A stretch of DNA of 64,000 nucleotides from Streptomyces antioxidans. Its GTDB lineage: Bacteria > Actinomycetota > Actinomycetes > Streptomycetales > Streptomycetaceae. Positions 55,179 to 63,983 of the stretch are shown here, one piece after another. The notes under the pieces are model-generated. The model made no database searches. It worked only from the letters and a program-made list of their open reading frames with translations, and was not told the DNA's origin. Positions within the stretch are counted from its first letter, which is position 1, and every line of letters begins with the position of its first letter. Made by a program: the position numbers and the translations under genes. Location: NCBI RefSeq assembly GCF_000968685.2, contig NZ_LAKD02000011.1:62001-126000 (forward strand), given 5' to 3'.

Positions 55179-56204
55179 ATGCACACGGAAAAGTACACTG
55201 CGGGCCGTTTGACCAGGCGTAGGTTCACCCTCGGCGGGGGAGTCGCCGCGGCCGGTGCGCTCGGCGCCTTCGCCGCCCGCGCCGGGGCCGCCACCGTGGC
55301 GGGCGGCCGGTTCGACCTGTCGGTGCCCTCCACCCAGCTGATCCGCGAGAAGGCCCCGCACAACTCCACCGTGCTGCAGTCCTTCGCGTTCGACGACGTG
55401 GGCGGGCACGTCTACACGGTCCAGCTGATGGAGGGCGGGATCCAGCTCAGCGGGGAGTCCGCCCCCGTCTCCGGCGCCGACCGCGCCGCCCACGGCGACC
55501 TCTGCGTCACCAAGCTGTCCCCGGCCGGGGCGGAGCTGGGCTCGATGTACCTCAAGGGGTTCGGGCACGGCGTCGCCATGGGCTGTGAGCCGGTCGGCTC
55601 CACGGTCTATCTGTGGACCGAGTCGGACGCCAACCCCGACTCCGGCTACGGCCGCGCCATCAGCCGCTTCAAGTTCGCCGACGGCACCGTGCTGTCGTCC
55701 GGTTCGTCCTCGCTGGTCAAGCACCGCCCGGTGGCGGGCTCCACCAGCAACCAGCCCGCCGTCGACATGCTCAACCGCCGGCTGCTGCTGCGCTACCGGC
55801 TCGGCGGCGAGGTCCGCTACCGGCTGATGAGCCTGTCCGGGGTCAGCGCGGGCGACTACACCCCCGTATACGACGACATACCCCAGACCGGTATCGAGGA
55901 CGGCGAGGTCTTCCAGGGCTTCACGGTCCTCGGCGACTACGCGTACCAGCTGACCGGCACCGCCTACACCGGCGAGGACGGCACCAACCCGCCCTCCGGC
56001 CACGGCAACGCCCATGTCTCCTGCATCGATCTGCGCACCGGCGAGCTCGTCCAGCGCGCCCGTACCGAGGCCGCCTACTCGCTGGACTACCGCGAGCCCG
56101 AGGGGATGGCCGTCCAGCTGTCCAGCCCGCGCCGGCTGTGCATGGGCTTCGCCTCGGGTGCCGCCGGTGACCGTAAGGCCAGCGTCTACTACAAGGCGCA
56201 GTAG
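55179..56204 (+). CDS. Tat-secreted TagC/teichoic-acid-biosynthesis-C-like protein
   Basis: The 341-residue protein begins with a twin-arginine signal (TRRRFTLGGGVAAAGALGAFAARAGAA), so it is folded in the cytoplasm and exported by Tat. The mature part has repeating beta strands: STVLQSFAFDDVGGHVYTVQ, GDLCVTKLSPAGAELGSMYLKGFGHGVAMG, STVYLWTESDANPDSGYGRAISRFKF. This pattern resembles a beta-propeller family annotated in Streptomyces as teichoic acid biosynthesis protein C, a name without proven function. The ATG at 55179 is in GAGTATCAATG; the upstream RBS is weak (GGGAGTT). It seems monocistronic. Confidence 0.78.
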   Translation: MHTEKYTAGRLTRRRFTLGGGVAAAGALGAFAARAGAATVAGGRFDLSVPSTQLIREKAPHNSTVLQSFAFDDVGGHVYTVQLMEGGIQLSGESAPVSGADRAAHGDLCVTKLSPAGAELGSMYLKGFGHGVAMGCEPVGSTVYLWTESDANPDSGYGRAISRFKFADGTVLSSGSSSLVKHRPVAGSTSNQPAVDMLNRRLLLRYRLGGEVRYRLMSLSGVSAGDYTPVYDDIPQTGIEDGEVFQGFTVLGDYAYQLTGTAYTGEDGTNPPSGHGNAHVSCIDLRTGELVQRARTEAAYSLDYREPEGMAVQLSSPRRLCMGFASGAAGDRKASVYYKAQ

Positions 56205-56291
56205 CGCGCCCGTACCGCACGGCCCTCCTCGCGGTCAGCCGTCCGCTGCAGCGATCTTCCCCGGGCGCTCCCCGGGTGCGAGTCTGGAGGT

Positions 56292-57659
56292 ATGACGGAC
56301 CTCATCGAGCTGCTGCGGGAGGGCCTCCCCGAGGAGGCGGTGCTGACCGACCCTGATGTGACCGGGGCCTACGCCAATGACATGGCGAGCTTCTGCGAGG
56401 CGGGCGCGCCCGCCGTGGTCGTCCTCCCGCGCACGGTGGAGCAGGTGCAGCACGTGTGCCGCACCGCCACCGCGCTGCGCGTCCCGATCGTGCCCCAGGG
56501 CGCGCGCACCGGGCTGTCGGGCGCGGCCAACGCGTCCGACGGCTGCGTCGTGCTGTCCCTGGTCAAGATGGACCGGATCCTGGAGATCAACCCGGTGGAC
56601 CGGATCGCGGTCGTCGAACCGGGCGTGGTCAACGCGACCCTGTCCCGTGCGGTCATGGAGCAGGGCCTCTACTATCCGCCGGACCCCTCCAGCTGGGAGC
56701 AGTGCACGATCGGCGGCAACATCGGCACGGCGTCCGGCGGGCTGTGCTGCGTGAAGTACGGCGTCACCGCCGAGTACGTCCTCGGGCTCGATGTCGTCCT
56801 CGCCGACGGCCGACTGCTGAAGACCGGCCGCCGCACCGCCAAGGGCGTCGCGGGCTACGACCTGACCCGGCTCTTCGTCGGCTCCGAGGGCAGTCTCGGC
56901 ATCGTCGTGCGCGCGGTCCTCGCCCTCAAGCCCGCCCCGCTTGAACAGCTCGTGCTCGCCGCCGAGTTCCCCTCCACCGCGTCCGCCTGCGACGCCATCT
57001 GCCGGATCATGGAGCGCGGCCACGCGCCCTCGCTGCTTGAGCTGATGGACCGTACGAGCGTCCGCGCGGTCAACGCGATGGGGAACATGGGCCTCCCGGA
57101 GTCCACCGAGGCCCTGCTGATGGCGGCCTTCGACACCCCGGACCCGGCCCCCGACCTCGCCGCCGTGGCCGAGCTGTGCACGGCGGCCGGCGCCACGGAG
57201 GTGGTCCCGGCCGAGGACGCCGCCGAGTCCGACATGCTGCTCCAGGCCCGCCGGATGACGCTTCCGGCGCTGGAGGCGGTCAAGGGCGTCACCATGATCG
57301 ACGACGTCTGTGTGCCCCGCTCCCGGCTCGCCGAGATGATCGACGGCACGGCGGCCATCGCCACGAAGTACGGCCTGACCATCGGCGTCGTCGCCCACGC
57401 CGGGGACGGCAACACCCATCCCACGGTGTGCTTCGACCCCGCCGACCCCGATGAGTCCCGCCGCGCCCGGGAGTCCTTCGACGCCATCATGGCGCTGGGC
57501 CTGGAGCTCGGCGGCACCATCACCGGGGAGCACGGCGTCGGCGTCCTCAAGCGGGAGTGGCTGGCGCGTGAACTGGGCCCGGTGGGGGTGGAGTTGCAGC
57601 GCGGCATCAAGGAGGTCTTCGATCCGCTGGGCCTGCTGAACCCGGGCAAGCTGTTCTGA
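56292..57659 (+). CDS. FAD-linked oxidase, GlcD/D-lactate dehydrogenase type
   Basis: The 455-residue protein is a flavin oxidoreductase for a 2-hydroxy acid such as glycolate or D-lactate. The N-terminal PCMH-type FAD domain shows VVLPRTVEQVQHVCR, PIVPQGARTGLSGAA and PDPSSWEQCTIGGNIGTASGGLCCVKYG; the C-terminal domain carries the HAGDGNTHP and GEHGVGVLKREWL motifs, then GIKEVFDPLGLLNPGKLF. All expected motifs are intact. It reads from an ATG at 56292 with a weak RBS (GGAGGT). Two direct 17-bp repeats and a hairpin follow the stop. The physiological substrate cannot be told. Confidence 0.92.
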   Translation: MTDLIELLREGLPEEAVLTDPDVTGAYANDMASFCEAGAPAVVVLPRTVEQVQHVCRTATALRVPIVPQGARTGLSGAANASDGCVVLSLVKMDRILEINPVDRIAVVEPGVVNATLSRAVMEQGLYYPPDPSSWEQCTIGGNIGTASGGLCCVKYGVTAEYVLGLDVVLADGRLLKTGRRTAKGVAGYDLTRLFVGSEGSLGIVVRAVLALKPAPLEQLVLAAEFPSTASACDAICRIMERGHAPSLLELMDRTSVRAVNAMGNMGLPESTEALLMAAFDTPDPAPDLAAVAELCTAAGATEVVPAEDAAESDMLLQARRMTLPALEAVKGVTMIDDVCVPRSRLAEMIDGTAAIATKYGLTIGVVAHAGDGNTHPTVCFDPADPDESRRARESFDAIMALGLELGGTITGEHGVGVLKREWLARELGPVGVELQRGIKEVFDPLGLLNPGKLF

Positions 57660-57722
57660 GGGCTGGCTGGGTGGGGGCTGGCTTGTTGTGCGGGCTGGCT
57701 TGTTGTGCGGGCTGGCCGTGGT

Positions 57723-57759
57723 GAGGCCGCCCGGACCCGGGGGTGGTCCGGACGGCCTC
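57723..57759. terminator. Hairpin terminator between convergent genes
   Basis: GAGGCCGCCCGGAC (57723-57736) pairs with 57746-57759 with one mismatch. Just before it, GGCTGGCTTGTTGTGCG occurs twice (about 57671-57712). It separates the FAD oxidase from the convergent alcohol dehydrogenase. Confidence 0.7.
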
Positions 57760-57777
57760 GGTCTCACTGGCGGCTGA

Positions 57778-58827
57778 TCACGCCTTGAGTGAGGCGATGT
57801 CGATCACGAAGCGGTAGCGCACATCACTGCTCACGACGCGGTCGTACGCCTCGTTGATCTGCTCGCCGCCGATCAGCTCGATCTCCGCGCCGAGCCCGTG
57901 CTCGGCGCAGAAGTCGAGCATCTCCTGGGTCTGCCGGATGCCGCCGATCTTGGATCCGGCCATTGACCTCCGGCCCATGATCAGCGAGAACTGGTTGAAC
58001 GAGCTGGGGTTCTCCGGCGCGCCCACGTGCACCAGCGTGCCGTCCAGCTTCAGCAGCGACAGATAGCCGTCCAGCGGGAGGTTCGCCGACGTCGTGTTGA
58101 CGATCAGGTCGAAGGTCCCGGTCAGCTCGGTGAAGGTGGACTCGTCACCGGTGGCGTAGAAGTGGTCGGCGCCCAGCCGCAGCCCGTCGTCCTTCTTGCG
58201 GAGCGTCTGGCTCAGCACCGTCACCTCGGCGCCCATCGCATGGGCGATCTTCACACCCATGTGGCCGAGGCCGCCGAGGCCCACGATGGCCACCTTCTTG
58301 CCGGGCCCGGCGTTCCAGTGGGCCAGCGGGGAGTAGAGGGTGATCCCGGCGCACAGCAGCGGGGCGGCGACGTCCAGCGAGATCCCCTCGGGGATGCGCA
58401 GCACGTAGTTCTCGTCCACCACGACATGGGTGCTGTAGCCGCCGTAGGTGGGGGCGCCGTCGTACTCATTGCCGTTGTACGTGGGCACCTCGCCCTTGAG
58501 GCAGTACTGTTCCTCGCCCGCGAGGCAGTTCGCGCACTCGCGGCAGGAGTCGACGAAGCAGCCCACGCCGACCCGGTCACCGACGGCGTACGTGGTGACG
58601 GCGGGGCCGACCTCGGCGACCACACCGGCGATCTCATGGCCGGGCACCATCGGGAAGAGGGCGGTGCCCCACTCCTCGCGGGCCTGGTGGATGTCGGAGT
58701 GGCAGATACCGGCGTAGGCGATCTCGATCAGCACGTCGTGCTCGCGCAGGGCGCGGCGCTCGACGGTGGTCCTTTCCAGCGGGGCCTTCGGAGCGGGGGC
58801 TGCGTAGGCGGTGACGCTGGTGGTCAT
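57778..58827 (-). CDS. Zinc-dependent NAD(P) alcohol dehydrogenase (CAD/AdhA type)
   Basis: The 349-residue medium-chain dehydrogenase has the catalytic zinc ligands (Cys in GICHSDIH, His and Glu in PGHEIAGVV), the structural zinc site with four Cys ([15 protein letters not shown]), and the nucleotide-binding motif [13 protein letters not shown]. The pattern with FVDSC and YNGNEYDG is that of the cinnamyl-alcohol-dehydrogenase-like family, which usually prefers NADPH and reduces aldehydes. The ATG at 58827 is used. An MmyB-type regulator lies upstream on the same strand, and between them is a purine-only tract (on the plus strand). Confidence 0.92.
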   Translation of the reverse strand: MTTSVTAYAAPAPKAPLERTTVERRALREHDVLIEIAYAGICHSDIHQAREEWGTALFPMVPGHEIAGVVAEVGPAVTTYAVGDRVGVGCFVDSCRECANCLAGEEQYCLKGEVPTYNGNEYDGAPTYGGYSTHVVVDENYVLRIPEGISLDVAAPLLCAGITLYSPLAHWNAGPGKKVAIVGLGGLGHMGVKIAHAMGAEVTVLSQTLRKKDDGLRLGADHFYATGDESTFTELTGTFDLIVNTTSANLPLDGYLSLLKLDGTLVHVGAPENPSSFNQFSLIMGRRSMAGSKIGGIRQTQEMLDFCAEHGLGAEIELIGGEQINEAYDRVVSSDVRYRFVIDIASLKA

Positions 58828-58850
58828 AAACGTGTATCCCTGTGACGAAT

Positions 58851-58920
58851 GGGGGGAAAGGGGATGAAAGGGGATGGGTGAAGGGAAGGGGGAGGTAAGG
58901 AGAGTGAAGGGAGTGAAGGG
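58851..58920 (+). repeat. 70-bp purine tract
   Basis: On the plus strand this stretch contains no C and only six T, built from GGGGATGAAAGG- and GAGTGAAGG-like units. It lies just upstream of the alcohol dehydrogenase gene, so its transcript leader would be pyrimidine-rich. Strong strand asymmetry is rare in this GC-rich genome. Confidence 0.85.
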
Positions 58921-58941
58921 TGTACGAGGAAAGGGGTGGGA

Positions 58942-59907
58942 TCAGGGGGAAACGTCGGAGGACGGTCCCCCCGTAGGACGCGCTTCGGACGAGGGCGCGG
59001 AACGATCGGCCGGATCGGCCGGGTGGGTCCGATCGGCGGGGTGGGTCCGATCAGCCGGTGGCGCCGCGGTCCAGCTCGCCAGCAGCCGCAGGGCCGCCTC
59101 GGAGGAGGAGCCGGGCTCGACCGTGTAGATGCACAGCGCCTGGTCGGGATCGCCGGGCACGGTCACGTTCTCGTAGGCCAGCGTCATGTCCCCGACCACC
59201 GGATGGTGGTAGCGCTTGACGCCGTGGGTCTTCTCCCGCACGTTGTGGTCGGCCCACCAGGTGCGGAACTCGGGGCTCTTGATGGTGAGCTCGCCCACGA
59301 GCTCGGTCAGCCGGGGATCGTCGGGATGACGCCCGGCCTCCAGCCGGAGGGACGCCACCATCTCCGCGGCGACCGTCTCCCACTCCGGCCACAGCGAACG
59401 GGCCGCCTCGTCGAGGAACATGAAACGGGCCATGTTCCGCTCGTGGTACGGCAGTGCCTCGAAGTCGATGATCAGCGCCCGGGCAAGCTGATTGGAGGCC
59501 AGGACATCGCCCCTGCGCCCGAGGACGAAGGCCGGTGAGATCCCGTCCAGCGTGTGCAGCAGCGCGCGCACCCCGGGCCGTACCCGCTGGGGGCGGGGCG
59601 GCCGGCGGCGCACCGTGCGGCGGGGGCGCGGCCGGGTCAGCTCGAAGAGGTACGCACGTTCGGTCCCGTCGAGCTGAAGGGCGTGGGCCACGGCGTCCAG
59701 CACCGTCTCCGACACATTGAGGTGACGGCCCTGTTCCAGGCGCGTGTAGTAGTCCGTGCTCACCCCGGCCAGCTGCGCCAGCTCCTCACGGCGCAGCCCC
59801 GGCACCCGGCGGGGGCTGTCATTGCTCGCGCTCACCCCCGCGTCGCCGGGGCTCAGCCGTGCCCTGCGGCTCCACAGGAACTCACTGAGCTCGGTGTTGC
59901 GGTCCAT
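58942..59907 (-). CDS. MmyB-type helix-turn-helix regulator
   Basis: The 321-residue protein has an XRE-type helix-turn-helix (about 8-75: SEFLWSRRARLSPGDAG, RRVPGLRREELAQLAGVSTDYYTRLEQGR) followed by the MmyB-like ligand-binding domain (about 105-270) with RALLHTLDGISPAFVLGRRGDVLASNQLARAL and VKRYHHPVVGDMTLAYENVTVPGDPDQAL. The C-terminal 40 residues are a repeat (ADRTHPADRTHPADPADR) encoded by direct DNA repeats at about 59003-59060. Such regulators often sit next to oxidoreductase genes; the downstream alcohol dehydrogenase is the likely target. The ATG at 59907 fits the domain start. Confidence 0.88.
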   Translation of the reverse strand: MDRNTELSEFLWSRRARLSPGDAGVSASNDSPRRVPGLRREELAQLAGVSTDYYTRLEQGRHLNVSETVLDAVAHALQLDGTERAYLFELTRPRPRRTVRRRPPRPQRVRPGVRALLHTLDGISPAFVLGRRGDVLASNQLARALIIDFEALPYHERNMARFMFLDEAARSLWPEWETVAAEMVASLRLEAGRHPDDPRLTELVGELTIKSPEFRTWWADHNVREKTHGVKRYHHPVVGDMTLAYENVTVPGDPDQALCIYTVEPGSSSEAALRLLASWTAAPPADRTHPADRTHPADPADRSAPSSEARPTGGPSSDVSP

Positions 59908-60413
59908 GGGTTCCAGTATTGGCAACGGAAAAGGCGTCTGAGCGTGCCAGAGTAGGTCTACTGAACCTAGGCCGGGCGGGGCCATGCGGGCCGCCGCCGC
60001 TCGTACGGCTTCGTGGTGCTCGCACGGGAGAGTGGTGGCGGGAGCGGTGGGCTGGTGCCGGTGGGCCGGTCTGACAGACCTTGACCGCGCGCTCCGGGTT
60101 GCACTGCGGCTCCTGTACGGCAAACTGCTTACGCCCCAACCTGGCGCTGGCGCCTGGCGTCGATGTCCTCGGTCTGCCGTTCGATGGCGGCCTTCCTCTT
60201 GGACGCCTCCTTCGGGGCTCGTCGTTCTTCGTTAATGTCATGCATAGAGAGACGTAGGTATCCGCCCGGTCGCTGTGGTACGTACTGCGCGTGGCCCGCA
60301 GAGAGGTCCAGGGTGGTGGGCGGCCTCGCTCGCGTAGCTGCGTGATCATCGGGTCGTCGATGCCGGACCCGGCGGACAGGCCAAGCGTGTTGGCCGTGAA
60401 GGGAGTAGGGGAC
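59908..60413. other. 506-bp divergent intergenic region
   Basis: It separates the MmyB-type gene (minus) from the first RDD gene (plus) and must hold both promoters. It contains a 17-bp hairpin (GGCCAA-N5-TTGGCC at 60379-60395) 19 bp before the RDD start, and a candidate short ORF at 60129-60245 on the minus strand listed separately. I see nothing else convincing. Confidence 0.55.
60129..60245 (-). CDS. Possible 38-residue charged peptide
   Basis: A minus-strand frame from ATG 60245 to TAA 60129 encodes a strongly charged, probably helical peptide (MHDINEERRAPKEASKR, then ERQTEDIDARRQRQ). I see no good ribosome-binding site, and 8 of 37 third positions are A or T, more than in neighbouring genes. 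The frame stays open upstream without a better start. It is either a small gene of unknown role or chance; there is no family recognition. Confidence 0.25.
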   Translation of the reverse strand: MHDINEERRAPKEASKRKAAIERQTEDIDARRQRQVGA

Positions 60414-62099
60414 ATGGCGACGCCTCCTAGTAGCGGGGGTCCGGCAGAAATGCCCGGGGTGGGGTACTACCCAGATCCGTCCATCCCTGGCTACATCCGT
60501 TACTGGAACGGTGCCGCCTGGGTGCCCGGCACCAGCCGTCCCGCCCCTGCGGAGGGCGAGGCCATGCCCGCGCCGCCGCCCGGGATCACCCATACCCAGG
60601 TGATCAGCCCGCCGCCGGATGAGACGGGCCCGATGTTCCTGGACGAGGATCCGGCGCCGTCGGTCCCGGAGGAGACCGGCAGCGCACTGCCCGAACTGCG
60701 CCGTAGCGCCGAGATGGACGTCCGGGGTGCGGGCGGGCCGCCCGAGGCGGCGGCCGGTGGCACGGGGGCCCAGCCGGTGCCCCCCGGCGGGGTCCCGGCG
60801 TCCGTGGACTGGAACGACCCCCGGCGGCTGCACGGCACCCGCCCCGACGCCGGGTCGGCCTGGCAGGCGGACGCCGCCCAGCAGGGCGGGTTCGGTGGTG
60901 AGCAGGACCGCCGGATCTCCTGGGGCGCGGAGCCGGACGCCCCCGGTGACCCCCAGGCCGCTGGCGGGCAGTGCCCCGGGGTGCCCGATCCGCGGCGCGC
61001 GGGTCCGGGTGAGGACGCCGGGCGCGATGACGGCACGCTGACCATGCGCGCGGGCGGGAGCGGGCGTACGGCGGACCGCTCGGCCCAGGCCCTGCCGCCC
61101 GTCCGCCGGGCCCCGGAGCTGCCCCCGGCGGGCGAGGGCGAGACCCCCGCCCCGGCGGGCGACGGGACGATGACGTTCCGCACGGTGGCACCCGGCGGCG
61201 GAGCGGCACCCACGACCGGCCAGGGCCAGGGCCAGGGGCAGGACCAGGGCCGGGGCCAGGCGGCCGGCCGGGACGACGGGACGATGGCGATCCGGGCGAT
61301 CGGCCGCGGCGGCGCGCGCAAGGGCGCCGAGACCGCACCCCCGGCCCAGCCCCTGCACCAGCCCCAACAGCCCCCGCAGCCGCACCAGCCCCCGCACCAG
61401 CCTCAGCAGCCCTTCGGCGGTATCCCCGCCCAGGGCGGCGGCCCGGCCTGGCAGCCGCAGGGGCAGTTCGCCCAGCAGCCCGGCCCGCCGCAGTCCGCCC
61501 CGCCACAGAGCCCGCCGCAGGCCCCGCACGGCGCGGGCCCGGGCGCGGCCGAGGGCGTCATCCCCTGGAAGCCGCCCGTCGACAACCCCTTCCTCCTGGC
61601 CGCCCAGGCCGAGGGGCGGCCCGCCCCGCTCGGCCGCCGCCTCGCCGCCCGGCTGATCGACTCGGTGGTGCTGCTCGGCGTCGTCGGTGCCGTCGCGTTC
61701 CCGCTGTGGAGCAAGGCGAGCGACCACATCGACGAGAAGGTCGAGGCGGCCAAGCAGAGCGGCGAGACGGTCACGGTCTACTTCCTGGACGGCACCACCG
61801 GCGGCTATCTGGGCATCGTCCTCGGTCTGCTGCTCGTCCTCGGCGTCGTGCTGGAGACGCTGCCGACCGCCAAGTGGGGCCGCACGCTCGGCAAGAGGCT
61901 GTGCGGGGTGCGGGTGCTGGACATCGAGGAGCACGACACCCCGTCCTTCGGCACCGCGCTGCGCCGCTGGCTGGTCTACTCGGTGCTGGGGGTGCTCGTC
62001 ATCGGCGTGCTGAACGTGCTGTGGTGTCTGTTCGACCGCCCGTGGCGGCAGTGCTGGCACGACAAGGCGGCCCACACCTTCGTCGCGTCGGCCGACTGA
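60414..62099 (+). CDS. RDD-family membrane protein with DUF2510-like N-terminus and long linker
   Basis: The 561-residue protein has three parts. The N-terminus (about 17-42, GYYPDPSIPGYIRYWNGAAW) looks like a DUF2510 domain. A disordered linker of about 360 residues follows, rich in Gly, Pro and Gln, with three variants of a DGTxxxR unit (GRDDGTLTMRA, AGDGTMTFRT, GRDDGTMAIRA). The C-terminal RDD domain (about 405-555) has LGRRLAARLIDSVVLLGVVG, LGKRLCGVRVLD and the end RPWRQCWHDKAAHTFVAS with three hydrophobic segments. RDD proteins are poorly understood membrane proteins, some linked to ion transport. ATG 60414 follows GGGAGTAGGGG. Two shorter RDD genes follow in tandem. Confidence 0.87.
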   Translation: MATPPSSGGPAEMPGVGYYPDPSIPGYIRYWNGAAWVPGTSRPAPAEGEAMPAPPPGITHTQVISPPPDETGPMFLDEDPAPSVPEETGSALPELRRSAEMDVRGAGGPPEAAAGGTGAQPVPPGGVPASVDWNDPRRLHGTRPDAGSAWQADAAQQGGFGGEQDRRISWGAEPDAPGDPQAAGGQCPGVPDPRRAGPGEDAGRDDGTLTMRAGGSGRTADRSAQALPPVRRAPELPPAGEGETPAPAGDGTMTFRTVAPGGGAAPTTGQGQGQGQDQGRGQAAGRDDGTMAIRAIGRGGARKGAETAPPAQPLHQPQQPPQPHQPPHQPQQPFGGIPAQGGGPAWQPQGQFAQQPGPPQSAPPQSPPQAPHGAGPGAAEGVIPWKPPVDNPFLLAAQAEGRPAPLGRRLAARLIDSVVLLGVVGAVAFPLWSKASDHIDEKVEAAKQSGETVTVYFLDGTTGGYLGIVLGLLLVLGVVLETLPTAKWGRTLGKRLCGVRVLDIEEHDTPSFGTALRRWLVYSVLGVLVIGVLNVLWCLFDRPWRQCWHDKAAHTFVASAD

Positions 62100-62271
62100 G
62101 CGGTCAGTCGGCAGGGCGGTCAGTCGGCTGAGCGGTCGGTCGACCAGGCGTCGGCCGACCGGCCCGCCGACCCGCCGAACATCCGCCGCGGCTGCGGCGG
62201 ATGGACCAGCACGGTCGCCCGAACGGTGCGCGCCAGATGCGACAGCCCCGGCTCCGGGGTCGACTCGGGCC

Positions 62272-62874
62272 ATGAGCACCGACCAGCCGCCGCCCGGGCC
62301 CGATGAGCCCCGGGACCCGGACAGCAGCGATCCGTTCGCGAAACAACCGCGCGCGAACGGCTCCCCGTACGGGGACCAAGGGCACCACGGGGACCACTGG
62401 GCCCGCCCCGCGGGGCCCGAGCCGTACGCCGGGATGCCCCCGCTCGCGCACCTGGGCCGCCGTCTGATCGCCCGGATCATCGACGCGCTGCTCATCGGCA
62501 TCCCGGTCGGGCTCGTCGTGACCGCGGTCGCCGGGAGCTACGACCCGATCGAGGGCAGCGCGCGTTCGACCACCGTCACGCTGGTCTACGTCCTGGTCTA
62601 CTTCCTCTACGAGGGGCTGATGCTGACCCGGGACGGCCAGACCGTCGGCAAGAAGGCGATGAGGATCCGCGTCGCCATGCTGGAGAACGGCAGGCCGCCG
62701 GTCGGCCAGGCGGGCTGGGTGCGCGCCGGGGTGTACGCCCTGCCCGAGATCGTGCCCTGCTGCGGCTTCCTCTTCTGGCTGGTCAATGTGTTGTGGTGCA
62801 CCTGGGACCGGCCCTACCGGCAGTGTCTGCACGACAAGGCGGCCAAGACCCTGGTGGTCTCGGCCGTACCCTGA
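62272..62874 (+). CDS. RDD-family membrane protein
   Basis: The 200-residue protein has a hydrophilic N-terminus (about 1-60, rich in Pro, Asp and Gly) followed by an RDD domain: LGRRLIARIIDALLIGIPVGLV, VYVLVYFLYEGLMLTRDGQTVGKKAMRIRV and WDRPYRQCLHDKAAKTLVVS. A CC pair (IVPCCGFLFW) lies in the third hydrophobic segment. It is the second of three tandem RDD genes, 172 bp after the first. The ATG at 62272 follows GGGCC without a clear RBS. Confidence 0.9.
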   Translation: MSTDQPPPGPDEPRDPDSSDPFAKQPRANGSPYGDQGHHGDHWARPAGPEPYAGMPPLAHLGRRLIARIIDALLIGIPVGLVVTAVAGSYDPIEGSARSTTVTLVYVLVYFLYEGLMLTRDGQTVGKKAMRIRVAMLENGRPPVGQAGWVRAGVYALPEIVPCCGFLFWLVNVLWCTWDRPYRQCLHDKAAKTLVVSAVP

Positions 62875-62928
62875 CCCCGAGGCGCCCCCGAGCTTCCCGT
62901 CCTCCGGGACCGCTGATGTAATCGGGGC

Positions 62929-63435
62929 ATGGCCCCCGACCCGCTGTCCTCGCCCCCGCCTGTGTTCCCCCCAGGGATGCCCCCGCTGGCCACCCCCGGC
63001 CAGCGCTTCGCCGCCCGGCTCATCGACATCGTCGTCCTCGGCGCGATCTGGACGGTGGCGCTCACGGCGACCGGTGCGCTCCAGTACACGATGGACCACC
63101 CGGGCGAGCAGGACATGGGCAAGGTGACCCTCGCGCTCATCATCACGATGGCGCTCTACTTCGGCTACGAGGGCGTCTTGCTGGCCCGCAGCGGACAGAC
63201 GCTCGGCAAGAAGGCGCTGCGCATCCGGGTGGCGATGCTGTCCGACGGGAATGTGCCGGGCGGCCAGGGCTGGGTCCGCGCGGCGGTCTATGTGCTGCCG
63301 GGGATGCTCATCCCGCTGCTGGTCGGCACGGTCTTCTGGCTGGTCAACTCGGTCTCACTGCTGTGGGACAAGCCGTACCAGCGCTGTCTGCACGACAAGG
63401 CCGCGCGCACCGTCGTGGTGTCGGCCGTACGGTAA
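62929..63435 (+). CDS. RDD-family membrane protein
   Basis: The 168-residue protein is the most compact of the three: a 25-residue Pro-rich start, then an RDD domain with PGQRFAARLIDIVVLGAIW, ALYFGYEGVLLARSGQTLGKKALRIRV and WDKPYQRCLHDKAARTVVVS. It is very similar to the second RDD protein (both have GQT-GKKA-RIRVAML and a shared ending), so they probably arose by tandem duplication. It starts 54 bp after the second. Confidence 0.9.
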   Translation: MAPDPLSSPPPVFPPGMPPLATPGQRFAARLIDIVVLGAIWTVALTATGALQYTMDHPGEQDMGKVTLALIITMALYFGYEGVLLARSGQTLGKKALRIRVAMLSDGNVPGGQGWVRAAVYVLPGMLIPLLVGTVFWLVNSVSLLWDKPYQRCLHDKAARTVVVSAVR

Positions 63436-63474
63436 GCCGTCGTGGCGTCGGTCGTGCCGTAGGCCGTCGTGGTG

Positions 63475-63777
63475 TCAGCCGTGCACTGAATCCGCGTGCG
63501 CCCGGGCACGGGCGCGGGCACGGGCCCGCGCCGGATCGGCCGGTCCGGACCCCGCCACGGTGCGGCTGGTCCGGCTGGTGCGGACGGCCCGGCCGGGGCG
63601 GGACGCCCGGGCCACCGGCACGGTGACGGCGACGAGGAGCCCGAGAACCAGCCCGACCACGGTCACCACCGCCACCCCGAGCCCCGAGCGGGTCTGGGAG
63701 AGCAGCAGCATGGCGAAGGTCGAGAGAACGACGGTGGCCGAACCATAGGCAAGCTGTGCAGGAGTCGGACGCGGCAT
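63475..63777 (-). CDS. Small membrane protein
   Basis: The 100-residue protein from the ATG at 63777 (MPRPTPAQLAYGSATVVLSTFAMLLLSQTRSG) has two hydrophobic segments (about 9-25 and 31-52) and a basic tail ending in an Ala-Arg repeat (ARARARARARAHADSVHG) from a GC-rich hexamer repeat at about 63495-63535. The family is not recognised. It is convergent with the RDD genes. Confidence 0.7.
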   Translation of the reverse strand: MPRPTPAQLAYGSATVVLSTFAMLLLSQTRSGLGVAVVTVVGLVLGLLVAVTVPVARASRPGRAVRTSRTSRTVAGSGPADPARARARARARAHADSVHG

Positions 63778-63970
63778 GGCGGGATCCGTCCTCGGGGGCG
63801 ATATGCAGGGGGCATGAGTCAGGCTGAAGTGCACCGTCAGTCCTGACTCTACGATCCTGCATGCCCGAGGGGAACGGAAGTAAGCGTGACCTCACCCACG
63901 GCGCCGTTGCACAGGGGGCGCACGGAGTCATCGGGTGTGCCAACCGGCGTGCACGGCGCGCTCATTGCTG

Positions 63971-63983
63971 TCCGTTAAACGGA
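63971..63983 (+). promoter_or_regulatory. Palindrome TCCG-N5-CGGA at the right edge
   Basis: TCCGTTAAACGGA is a perfect 6+1+6 palindrome in a TGT...ACA context. It has the same TCCG-N5-CGGA layout as the site before the IclR gene at 49233. The gene it would serve lies outside the window. Confidence 0.4.
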
